Below are positions 44,774 through 51,944 of a DNA stretch of 64,000 nt, one piece after another. Source of the stretch: UBA8199 sp035358715 (GTDB lineage Bacteria; Verrucomicrobiota; Verrucomicrobiia; Limisphaerales; UBA8199); the NCBI GenBank assembly GCA_035358715.1, contig DAOPPX010000007.1, positions 10,794 through 74,793 on the forward strand. The letters are read 5' to 3'. Position 1 is the first letter of the stretch. The number at the start of each line of letters is the position of its first letter. The notes beneath the pieces were generated by a model that was given only the letters and a program-made list of their open reading frames with translations, had not been told where the DNA came from and did no database searches. The position numbers and the translations under genes are program-made.

Positions 44774-45327
44774 ACTCAATTCAGGCGATAGCAAAGCGCG
44801 TCGAAGAACTCGATCTTCGGCCGATCAAGGTCAAACTCATGGACCCGCACAGCGGCGAAGGATGGACCGAGGAATACACCGACAAGGTGGAGATTTGGTA
44901 CCGTCGATTCCTGGCCCTTTCATTAAAATACCCCCAGAAACTGCTCGTCGTGAACGACGCGGTGGACACCTTTTGGCACTACCACATCTTGGACACTAGG
45001 AAATACGCTGACGACTGCCAGCAGGTGTTTGGCCATTTTCTTCACCACTTCCCGTACTTCGGCATGCGCGGCGAGGAAGACGCCCGAAACCTCCAAAAAT
45101 CTTTCGACGACACGATGGACCTAATGAAGCAAGAGTTCCTCGAGTCACTGGAGGACGCATTCGGAAGCCGCTGGGAAAGCCAAAATCGTCCGACCCGCAC
45201 CGAACAACCACGTTTCAAGGGCGCCAGCTGCTCCGACTGTACTGCGGGCCCCAGCCAAGCCGCAGCGGAGGACGGTGCTCATATTTTCCTGAGAGAGCGC
45301 CCGACCGAGCCGGTGAGAACCGCTTAA
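44770..45327 (+). CDS. GRDP-like domain protein with Cys-containing C-terminal tail
   Basis: 185 residues. DAVDTFWHYHILDTRKYADDC (residues 64-83) and HFLHHFPYFGMRGEED match the glycine-rich-domain-protein-like (GRDP-like) fold. After residue ~140 the protein becomes a loose tail with GASCSDCTAGPSQAAAEDGA. Its ATG overlaps the oxygenase stop. A folded N-terminal domain plus a short, Cys/Ser/Gly/Ala-rich tail, coupled to a peptide-hydroxylase-type enzyme, resembles a leader-core layout of a ribosomal peptide. That reading is speculative. Confidence 0.65.
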   Translation: MNSIQAIAKRVEELDLRPIKVKLMDPHSGEGWTEEYTDKVEIWYRRFLALSLKYPQKLLVVNDAVDTFWHYHILDTRKYADDCQQVFGHFLHHFPYFGMRGEEDARNLQKSFDDTMDLMKQEFLESLEDAFGSRWESQNRPTRTEQPRFKGASCSDCTAGPSQAAAEDGAHIFLRERPTEPVRTA

Positions 45328-45518
45328 TCAATCTCGAGGGCCATCGCCAGCATGCCCAATCGGCCCCGGCCGCATTGGAACAAGCAATGTCCAGCCGTGA
45401 ACCTCGGAAACAGTATCCTCAGAAAACGCGCGGCAGCCAATTTCTCCCAACGAGGCCAAGGCCGCTTAAAGTGTTCCTTTTGGAGCTTCAGCAGTTCATC
45501 GCGACCGGTTGTGAGCAC
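45324..45518 (-). pseudogene. Possible 3' gene remnant
   Basis: A minus frame reads TTGRDELLKLQKEHFKRPWPRW, then about 40 more residues ending GMLAMALEID, with protein-like composition. It is bounded by an in-frame TAA at about 45532, with GTG at 45518 as the only start. Its stop overlaps that of the GRDP-like gene. It may be the tail of a deleted gene. No family recognised. Confidence 0.3.
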
Positions 45519-45753
45519 GCGCAGATCTTAAGCATTTAGACGCCTGCTCTCAAGCCACCGAGAGGAGCTGCTTCCGCCGCACCCAGGTTTGCTTGCCAGC
45601 GCGGATTGATGGAAGAAGACCGGGCACAACTTAATGACACCGGCAACGCGGCAATCGTCAAAGCCGACAGGGGACCTACCAATTTACGAAGCAATAATGC
45701 AAACAACTCCTGCGAATCGCTTTTTCGCCGAGGTCCTGAGAGAATCAGGCCGT

Positions 45754-46039
45754 ATGAGCAAGACAGTTCTAATTACCGGTGCGTCCTCCGGGATCGGCTT
45801 GGCGACGGCCAAACTCTTTCTGGCCAAAGGCTGGAATGTTGTCGCAACCTTGCGCAAGCCCGCCATGGACTCCCAGGCCCGGCTGCCAGGGGCCTTGGTG
45901 AACCGCCTTGATGTGCAGGACCGGCTCAACTCGGCTGCGGTATTTCGTCGGCGAGGACGTTGGAGACTTCGTCCAGGCGAAACGCGAGAAATCCGACCAG
46001 GATTACTTCAAGTTCATGCGGGCACGTTTCTCATCGTGA
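45754..46039 (+). pseudogene. Short-chain dehydrogenase/reductase remnant with internal deletion
   Basis: ATG at 45754 starts MSKTVLITGASSGIGLATAK, a textbook NAD(P)-binding TGxxxGIG motif, and continues about 60 residues to LDVQDR. After a junction near 45935 another frame reads RYFVGEDVGDFVQAKREKSD and FKFMRARFSS to TGA at 46037, matching the C-terminal end of the same family. About 150-180 middle residues, including the YxxxK site, are missing. Confidence 0.75.
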
Positions 46040-46133
46040 TCGCATGTGACGGGTGGTTCGAGGAACGTTCACACAAAACCCGGGTTCCAAGTTGCAAACG
46101 TCGCGAAACATGTTTACAGGCAGTGAACGCTGC

Positions 46134-46145
46134 TGTAAGCTTACA
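46134..46145. promoter_or_regulatory. 12-bp palindrome immediately before the XRE gene
   Basis: TGTAAGCTTACA ends two bases before the xre ATG at 46148. A related half-site TGTTTACA lies at 46111-46118. Placement suits an autoregulatory operator overlapping the translation start region; no ribosome site is visible, so the message may be leaderless. Confidence 0.6.
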
Positions 46146-46147
46146 CT

Positions 46148-46492
46148 ATGCAAACGTTGGGCGAGTTCATCCGTAAGAAGCGAGACGAGGCAGACATTTC
46201 CCTGCGTGAGCTCGCTCGTCAGATTGGGATTACTCCACCCTTCCTTTCCGATATTGAGTTGGGACGGCGTAATCCGTCGGAAGCGGTTTTGGCCAAGATC
46301 GCTGAATTTTTCAAGGTCCCGCTCGAAGAACTTCGAAAATTCGATTACCGAGGCTCCCTTGCCGACCTCAAGCGGTTGATCGAAAAGGACCCGAATCTGG
46401 GTTTCGCGTTCCGGACTGCCATCGACGAGGTGAACCAGGGCAAAGTGACCACGGAGGAATTGGCGAAGAAACTATCGGAAAGCGGAGGGTAG
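46148..46492 (+). CDS. XRE-family transcriptional regulator
   Basis: 114 residues. TLGEFIRKKRDEADISLRELARQIGITPPFLSDIELGRRNPSEAVL is a canonical XRE helix-turn-helix. The C-terminal half is helical and may dimerise. It abuts the ImmA/IrrE peptidase gene (ATG directly after TAG), the standard pair in which the peptidase cleaves the repressor on stress. The TGTAA/TTACA palindromes at 46134 and 47245 are candidate binding sites. Confidence 0.92.
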   Translation: MQTLGEFIRKKRDEADISLRELARQIGITPPFLSDIELGRRNPSEAVLAKIAEFFKVPLEELRKFDYRGSLADLKRLIEKDPNLGFAFRTAIDEVNQGKVTTEELAKKLSESGG

Positions 46493-47218
46493 ATGCAGCG
46501 CTTCAGATCGTCGACTGGTCCATTTGAATACCAATTGAGGTTCTCCCCCGAGGAGATCGACGAGATGTGTTTGGAAGCGCTGACCAAAGCAGGCTGTCTG
46601 CCCAAGTCACTAGAGGCCGTCCGCATAGATCGGTTTCTGGAAAAACATTTCACCCAGAATCTTCTGTACGATGATCTCGGGCCGGGCGTCCTGGGTTACA
46701 CCGCGTTCAATCCCGACGGCTCCATCCGTTGCGTGGCGGTCTCCTCCCAGCTGGAAGATGGTCGATCTTGCTCGGAACGGCGCCTCCGAAGCACCCTGGC
46801 CCATGAAGGCGGCCACTGTCTGCTCCATCCGTGCCTGTTCATCCAGACAGAAGGCCAGACCTCGTTCGGTGCCGACCAGGCAAACGTCTCGCTCAAGGAG
46901 AGGCGCTTCCTGTGCCGGGACAACGACGTAGACCCAGGCACAACCCGGCAGCAGACTCGCCGATATGACGGGCGCTGGTGGGAGTGGCAAGCGAATAGAG
47001 CCATAGGGGGCTTTCTCTTGCCCAAGCATCTGGTTCGCGCGGCGATCGAGCCGTTCGTAAAGAAAACGCTCGTGACCGGCAGCCCCATGCTTCCGGCCGC
47101 CAACCGGGAGAGTGCGGCGCGTGAATTGGCCACCATTTTCGAAGTCAATCCTGCCGTAGCCAGGATTCGATTGTCAGAGATGTTCCCCGAGCAAACTGGC
47201 AATCAAATAGAGTTCTAG
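46493..47218 (+). CDS. ImmA/IrrE-family metallopeptidase
   Basis: 241 residues. The zinc motif is HEGGH (STLAHEGGHCLLHP, near residue 104) and a later WWEWQANRAIGGFLLP carries the downstream acidic ligand expected in the family (E in EWQAN). Such peptidases cut a partner XRE repressor to derepress it. Direct adjacency to the XRE gene supports that role. Together they stand upstream of the cyclase/Argonaute genes. Confidence 0.9.
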   Translation: MQRFRSSTGPFEYQLRFSPEEIDEMCLEALTKAGCLPKSLEAVRIDRFLEKHFTQNLLYDDLGPGVLGYTAFNPDGSIRCVAVSSQLEDGRSCSERRLRSTLAHEGGHCLLHPCLFIQTEGQTSFGADQANVSLKERRFLCRDNDVDPGTTRQQTRRYDGRWWEWQANRAIGGFLLPKHLVRAAIEPFVKKTLVTGSPMLPAANRESAARELATIFEVNPAVARIRLSEMFPEQTGNQIEF

Positions 47219-47244
47219 CCCAATCTTCAAGAAATATTCTATTC

Positions 47245-47270
47245 TGTAAGTGGCTTATTACAAGCCACTT
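47245..47270. promoter_or_regulatory. Inverted-repeat operator candidate
   Basis: AAGTGGCTT (47248-47256) pairs with AAGCCACTT (47262-47270), and TGTAA (47245-47249) with TTACA (47258-47262). The same TGTAA/TTACA half-sites make up the palindrome in front of xre, suggesting one regulator for both. Confidence 0.55.
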
Positions 47271-47300
47271 GTACTCATATATCGCAACGGCAGGCAGTTT

Positions 47301-47334
47301 TACACTTGCAGTGTATGCTTACAAAGCTTATATT
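47301..47334 (+). promoter_or_regulatory. Candidate promoter with overlapping palindrome for the cyclase/Argonaute genes
   Basis: -35 TTGCAG (47306-47311), 17-bp spacer, -10 TATATT (47329-47334). The palindrome TACACTTGCAGTGTA (47301-47315) overlaps the -35, where a bound repressor would block RNA polymerase. TTACA recurs at 47319-47323. Confidence 0.5.
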
Positions 47335-47378
47335 GCCTAAATGACACTTGGGAAGTGCCAAAAGCAGAAAGGACATCG

Positions 47379-47591
47379 GTGAAAGACGCACTTGGAATGC
47401 GCGGCCTCCGCGGCCGCAGCGAAGACGGCAAACTCCGTGACAAGCGGGATGACACGCACATGGGAACGATCGAGCGCAAATACGGGCGGGACTTCGGAGT
47501 CCGGTCCGATACGCACCTCGGCAATTTTTTGAAGGAGCGGGGCATTGATTCCCTGCACCAGCTAATCGATCGCAACACCGGAAAGAAATAA
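47379..47591 (+). CDS. Small conserved-looking protein at the head of the cyclase cluster
   Basis: 70 residues from GTG at 47379, with GAAAGGA five bases upstream. The sequence is highly charged (RGRSEDGKLRDKRDDTHMG, then FGVRSDTHLGNFLKERG), with no Cys and no known motif. The gap to the cyclase ATG is five bases, so they are co-translated. It may be a regulator or adaptor. The upstream open frame (from 47250) runs through the promoter and is not preferred. Confidence 0.6.
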   Translation: MKDALGMRGLRGRSEDGKLRDKRDDTHMGTIERKYGRDFGVRSDTHLGNFLKERGIDSLHQLIDRNTGKK

Positions 47592-47596
47592 TAGCC

Positions 47597-49075
47597 ATGC
47601 CAACCACTTTTTACAACGACCCAGTGACTCGCCCAGTGCAGCCTCCGCCATTCGGACCGGTCGGCCTGCGGGAACTTTTGACCAGCACACGGCAGGGCTA
47701 CGCATGGACGCAGGGAATCCATTTGTACTCAGAGTTGAGGCCCGTCGAAGGGCTGCAGATGGCGGAATCGGAAGAGGAGGCGCAAAGCTTCCTGCAGGTA
47801 ATCGAGGATTACACGCATGCCGGCGTTCAGGCCGCCGCACTGTTCGATTTGGAGTTGCTCGAGGTTCAGGGAACCGTACTACACTTCCATTTGGAAGGCG
47901 GACTTGACCGGGATGCGTTCAAGAAGGCGATGGCGTTCAGCTACAGCTTCACTCGCGTGCTGTATGAGACCCTCGCGGACGAGATGGATGACGAATGGCA
48001 TGGCTTTGCCATCTGCATGGACCACGGCCCCGCGATCATCGTGCGCCGCGGCCACACGTCGAATTCGTCTGCGGTTTCCTTGAGCGAGGCGGCAAACAAG
48101 CCGGCAAAGCGCCTGCTGTATGGCCGCACTGAGGCCGGACACGCCGAGTATCCCAAGGCATGGGAAGGCAAACAGTCCGATGGCTGGTCCGCGGTTAACC
48201 TGCGCGACCGGGAGAAGGCGCCCTTGTTCGACGAGCGCCAGACTGCACCGCTGGAGACCAAGCTCCGCCAGCTCGTCAATGATTACCGCCAGAAGCGCCG
48301 TGCGTTGCCCCTCATGGCCGGCGTACCATTCATTCAGGCAAGCGCGATGGTGGACGCAGGCAGCTTCACCGTGGACAACCCGCTGCGGGTTCAGGCGCTC
48401 TGCATGCGCGCGGACCTCGATGGATTCAGCAAGCAGGTCAGGGCCGCCTTCCAGCAGGGCGAGGAAGCGGTGGAAGCGATCGCCAAAGGCTTCGTGAAGA
48501 TCATGGAGTTCGGCGACTTCTTCGAAAAGCAACACCCGGGGTGCATTCGATTGCCCTGGGCAGGCGACTGCGCAACCTTCCTGTTCCCGGTCGGTGCTGA
48601 CTCGCACTCGTTCCGCGGCAAGAACTGGATCGAGCTGGTCGAGCAGTGGCAATCATTTGCATCGGGAACGGACGAAGGCAGGCTGAACCGGTGGGGGAAG
48701 ATTTTCGCCAACGTAGCGTGGGCGGTAGGAATGACCTACGCCGACACGGGCAACTGCCTGGTCGCCCCCATCCAGACACTGGAGCGCAGGTTCCTGACCG
48801 CCGCGGGGGCCCCGCTGAGTGTAGCGCTTGCCGGACAGAACCTGTGCAGGGCGAACGAAACCGTCATCCACAGTTGCGATCACCAGGCGCTGTATGCACC
48901 TGTCCGCAAGCTCTTCGACAAGCTGGAGGGGACCGAGTTTTGGCGTGGACACAAATTGACAATGGACAAGGTGGCCCAAGCAGTCATCGACGCAGGCCGG
49001 TCTGAAAACGTGCAGACGTTTGCGGAGAAGGCGGCGACAATCAGCGTCCCGACTCCGAAGCCGTACTGCAAATGA
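47597..49075 (+). CDS. pycC: Class III nucleotidyl cyclase-like protein, PycC-like
   Basis: 492 residues. In the C-terminal half MRADLDGFSKQV (Asp273/Asp275) corresponds to the metal-binding start of a class III cyclase domain, and RLPWAGDCATFLF (Asp324) to the second metal Asp. The N-terminal half also shows cyclase-like features without the metals (FAICMDHGPAIIV, then SLSEAANKPAKRLL), suggesting two fused half-sites. The partner effector has a cyclic-nucleotide-binding domain plus TIR, the Pycsar pairing, so cCMP or cUMP is the expected product. The stop overlaps the next ATG (ATGA). Confidence 0.72.
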   Translation: MPTTFYNDPVTRPVQPPPFGPVGLRELLTSTRQGYAWTQGIHLYSELRPVEGLQMAESEEEAQSFLQVIEDYTHAGVQAAALFDLELLEVQGTVLHFHLEGGLDRDAFKKAMAFSYSFTRVLYETLADEMDDEWHGFAICMDHGPAIIVRRGHTSNSSAVSLSEAANKPAKRLLYGRTEAGHAEYPKAWEGKQSDGWSAVNLRDREKAPLFDERQTAPLETKLRQLVNDYRQKRRALPLMAGVPFIQASAMVDAGSFTVDNPLRVQALCMRADLDGFSKQVRAAFQQGEEAVEAIAKGFVKIMEFGDFFEKQHPGCIRLPWAGDCATFLFPVGADSHSFRGKNWIELVEQWQSFASGTDEGRLNRWGKIFANVAWAVGMTYADTGNCLVAPIQTLERRFLTAAGAPLSVALAGQNLCRANETVIHSCDHQALYAPVRKLFDKLEGTEFWRGHKLTMDKVAQAVIDAGRSENVQTFAEKAATISVPTPKPYCK

Positions 49076-49635
49076 AGGGCTATCTCACGCGGGCATTTGC
49101 ACTCACGCTCACGGCGACCATCTTCGAGAGATTGACGGCTCCCAAGGCGGTCGGCGTGGGCGTCCCAGGGCTGCCACTCACCCAGGCGCCGAATGCACCG
49201 GTGCTGTATCGCGCCGAGGGGTGCCTGCCATTAAAAACGCATCGCGAGGTGGGTGATACTATCGTGTCTGTTCGGATCCTTGTTCCGAACGAGTGGACCA
49301 CCATCCCGCCGGTTGCTTATTCATCGGCACCCTTCATCCGAAAGGAACCCGATTGGCACGTTCAGGCGGATGGCAGCCTTTGCCACGTCCTCCCCGATCA
49401 CTGGGCTTGGGAGATGAACCAATGTTGGGAGCAGACTTTGGACATTGGCTATGTGATTGAGACCGCCGCAGCGTGGTGCCTGCTGAACGTGGACAGCCTT
49501 GTCACGCGGCATCTGCATGGCCACCGGTTTGGATTAACGAAGTGGCCAAAACAATGGGAACAATGGGGACACGGGCCGCGCGGCGTGGCGGAATTTCAGA
49601 CCTCGTTACAGAACCTAACCAAGGCAGCCGCATGA
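49072..49635 (+). CDS. E2-like (ubiquitin-conjugating-fold-like) protein inside the Pycsar-like locus
   Basis: 187 residues. IVSVRILVPNEWTTIPPVAY, then WHVQADGSLCHVLPDHW, has the strand order and H-x-dG-x-LC signature seen in bacterial E2 domains; His96 and Cys104 are candidate active-site residues. Compare HVNSDGQICTLP in the cap2 gene of this window. It overlaps pycC at its start and the effector gene at its end (ATGA both sides), so it is a bona fide member of the system. No E1 or JAB gene is adjacent, as in E2-only 'short' type II CBASS. Confidence 0.55.
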   Translation: MKGYLTRAFALTLTATIFERLTAPKAVGVGVPGLPLTQAPNAPVLYRAEGCLPLKTHREVGDTIVSVRILVPNEWTTIPPVAYSSAPFIRKEPDWHVQADGSLCHVLPDHWAWEMNQCWEQTLDIGYVIETAAAWCLLNVDSLVTRHLHGHRFGLTKWPKQWEQWGHGPRGVAEFQTSLQNLTKAAA

Positions 49636-50549
49636 AGAGTTGCTCGACCCTAATTGACCGATTCAAGGGACCAGCGGGACCCAAAGCCGTCGCCCAGGAG
49701 CTGGCCAAGCAGGAGATTATCACTGGCCATACAAACGCGATGACCGAGCTGGCGGCGCGTGGAAGAATAAGGGCGATCCGGCCCGGGCAGGTGTTGGTCA
49801 GGCAAGGCGACCCGACCAATGACATCTTCTTTGTCCTGTGCGGCCGATTGGCCGTAAAACGGAACAACCGCGAGATAACAGATCGCGGGGCGGGCGATTG
49901 CCTGGGGGAAATGGCGCTCATCGACCGGAGCCAGCCCCGGAGCGCAACCCTGATTGCGACTGAGGAATCGGTACTGCTTCAGGTGAGTGAGCCGGATTTC
50001 GCTATGGTCGCTTCACAGCACCCCGAGCTCTGGCGCAATCTCGCAGTCAAGGAGGCCAAACGGCTCAGGGAACGGCTTGAAACCGTCCGCCAGAAAAACG
50101 ACGTGCCCGTCGTGTTCATCGGATCCTCAAAGGAGTCGCTACCGATTGCCAAATTGGTGAAAAAGGCCTTGAGCAGCGTCGCCCAGGTCCGGATCTGGAC
50201 AGAGGGCGTATTTGGATGCGACCAGTTTACGCTGGAGTCCCTGGAGAAACAGGCGCACGAGGTGGACTTCGCCGTGATGGTGTTTGCCGCCGATGACAAG
50301 GTCTTCAGCCGGGGGAGAGGGTCGGAGGCGCCCCGCGACAACGTCGTTTTTGAGCTTGGCCTGTTCACCGGTTCCCTGGGCCGAAAGCGGGCTTTCGTCT
50401 TAAAGCCCCGCGGGTTGCCGTTGAAAATCCCATCGGATCTTCTCGGCAAGAACCACATCGAGTACGAGGTTAAGTCCCGCGAAGAAGCCGCGATCAGGGA
50501 AGCGTGTACCGAGCTGGTCGAAATCATCAAACGCGAGGGCGCAATCTAA
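49632..50549 (+). CDS. pycTIR: Cyclic-nucleotide-binding + TIR-like effector, PycTIR-like
   Basis: 305 residues from ATG at 49632, overlapping the E2-like stop. The CNB domain spans ~30-135: IRPGQVLVRQGDPTNDIFFV, then GEMALIDRSQPRSAT, the phosphate-binding cassette with Arg103. The TIR-like (Cap12-type) domain spans ~158-300: VVFIGSSKESLPIAKLVKKAL, RIWTEGVFG, and DNVVFELGLFTGS with candidate catalytic Glu241. In Pycsar such proteins degrade NAD+ when bound to cyclic pyrimidine nucleotide, halting infected cells. Twelve bases separate it from the nuclease-APAZ gene. Confidence 0.85.
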   Translation: MKSCSTLIDRFKGPAGPKAVAQELAKQEIITGHTNAMTELAARGRIRAIRPGQVLVRQGDPTNDIFFVLCGRLAVKRNNREITDRGAGDCLGEMALIDRSQPRSATLIATEESVLLQVSEPDFAMVASQHPELWRNLAVKEAKRLRERLETVRQKNDVPVVFIGSSKESLPIAKLVKKALSSVAQVRIWTEGVFGCDQFTLESLEKQAHEVDFAVMVFAADDKVFSRGRGSEAPRDNVVFELGLFTGSLGRKRAFVLKPRGLPLKIPSDLLGKNHIEYEVKSREEAAIREACTELVEIIKREGAI

Positions 50550-50561
50550 CTACAATCTCCT

Positions 50562-51944
50562 ATGAGCCGGAACGGAAAATTCATAACCCGTAACCAGGTG
50601 ACGGGCCAGAAGGGCATCAACCTGATTGAGCGAATCGTTCTGGAGATGGGCTACAGCTGGAACCCGACCAGCGGCGCCATGGATGCCGGCGTAGACGGCG
50701 TGATCGAGATACGTGATCCGTCAACCGGCGAGGCGTCCAGCCTCATCCTCCAGGTCCAAAGCAAGGCCACCGAAGGGGAATTCGAATCAGAAACCCCGGC
50801 TTCTTTCGTGTACCGCGTGAAGGAACGCGATTTGAACTACTGGCTGCAGGGAAACGCTCCCGTCCTTCTGGTCGTGTCCCGACCCGCCACAAACGAGGGC
50901 TATTGGATTTCGGTTAAAGATTACTTCAACACGCCGGAGCGGCGCGCGGCGCGGAAGGTCGAGTTTGACAGAAACAAGAACCGCTTCGACAAGGCGGCTG
51001 GGGCGGCGATCGCCAGCCTGGCCATGCCGACTGACAAGGGCATATACCTTCACCCCCCGCCGAAAGACGAAACCCTTTCAACAAACCTGCTGGAAGTTGC
51101 GCATTACGCCGCCAAACTGTTCGTGGCGCAAACCGCGCATTCCACCACCGAGAAGGTGGAACAGGTGTTCCACGAACTCGAGGAACGACCGGGGCGCTTA
51201 TGGTTCGTGAAGGAAGGGAAGATATACTCATTCCACGACCTGAATGAATACCCGTGGACGAAGGTCTGCGACGCCGGCTCCGTTGAACCGTTCAACACCT
51301 CAGAGTGGGCAAACTCAACCGACCATGACCGCAGGAGTGAATTCGTTAGGCTCCTGAACCTCGCCTTGAGGACTCTCGCCAGCAGAAAGGACATCGGGGC
51401 CTTTGTGCAGCCGAAACGCCCCAACGTCTATTACTTCCGGCCGCGCGTCTATCGCAATCGGGAGACGGACGTGGACGAGCTGGTCGAGCGTGATGAAACC
51501 TGGAAATTGCAGAAGCAAAGCACGCGGAGGGTTGTCGAAAGGTACTACACCAAGTCGGAACCGGTCCGCCTGATGTATTACAAGCACCACGCTTTCACGG
51601 GGCGCTTCCGCCGGTTTGAGAACCGATGGTTCCTCGAGATCACACCGACATACCACTACACCGGCGACGGGCGGAAGGAGTCGCGTTTCCGGGAAGAGAA
51701 CCTCGCCGGCATGAAACGCCAGGAGGGCCACGGCGCCATCGCCAATAACGTGAGGTTCCTGGCCTACTTCCTCGCCCACCACGACATGTTCGACCGCGAG
51801 TATCCGTACCTACGGTTTGGCCGGCTGTTGGAGTTTGAGACCGATTTCGGAATACCTGACACCGACTGGGCAAACCGCGCGGACCCGGAAGAAGTCGCTG
51901 AGAGCGTCGCACCTGAAGAGCACCCACAGCTCCTACTATCATGA
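50562..51944 (+). CDS. DUF4365-type nuclease fused to APAZ (SPARDA effector-like)
   Basis: 460 residues. The N-terminal ~150 residues hold a PD-(D/E)XK-like core: AGVDGVIEI (Asp45), then LILQVQSKAT (QxK with Lys68), as in DUF4365 domains. The remainder fits an APAZ region that docks on short Argonautes. In SPARDA systems this protein (DREN-APAZ) degrades DNA and RNA collaterally when the Argonaute senses invading nucleic acid. Its TGA overlaps the Argonaute ATG. Confidence 0.82.
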   Translation: MSRNGKFITRNQVTGQKGINLIERIVLEMGYSWNPTSGAMDAGVDGVIEIRDPSTGEASSLILQVQSKATEGEFESETPASFVYRVKERDLNYWLQGNAPVLLVVSRPATNEGYWISVKDYFNTPERRAARKVEFDRNKNRFDKAAGAAIASLAMPTDKGIYLHPPPKDETLSTNLLEVAHYAAKLFVAQTAHSTTEKVEQVFHELEERPGRLWFVKEGKIYSFHDLNEYPWTKVCDAGSVEPFNTSEWANSTDHDRRSEFVRLLNLALRTLASRKDIGAFVQPKRPNVYYFRPRVYRNRETDVDELVERDETWKLQKQSTRRVVERYYTKSEPVRLMYYKHHAFTGRFRRFENRWFLEITPTYHYTGDGRKESRFREENLAGMKRQEGHGAIANNVRFLAYFLAHHDMFDREYPYLRFGRLLEFETDFGIPDTDWANRADPEEVAESVAPEEHPQLLLS

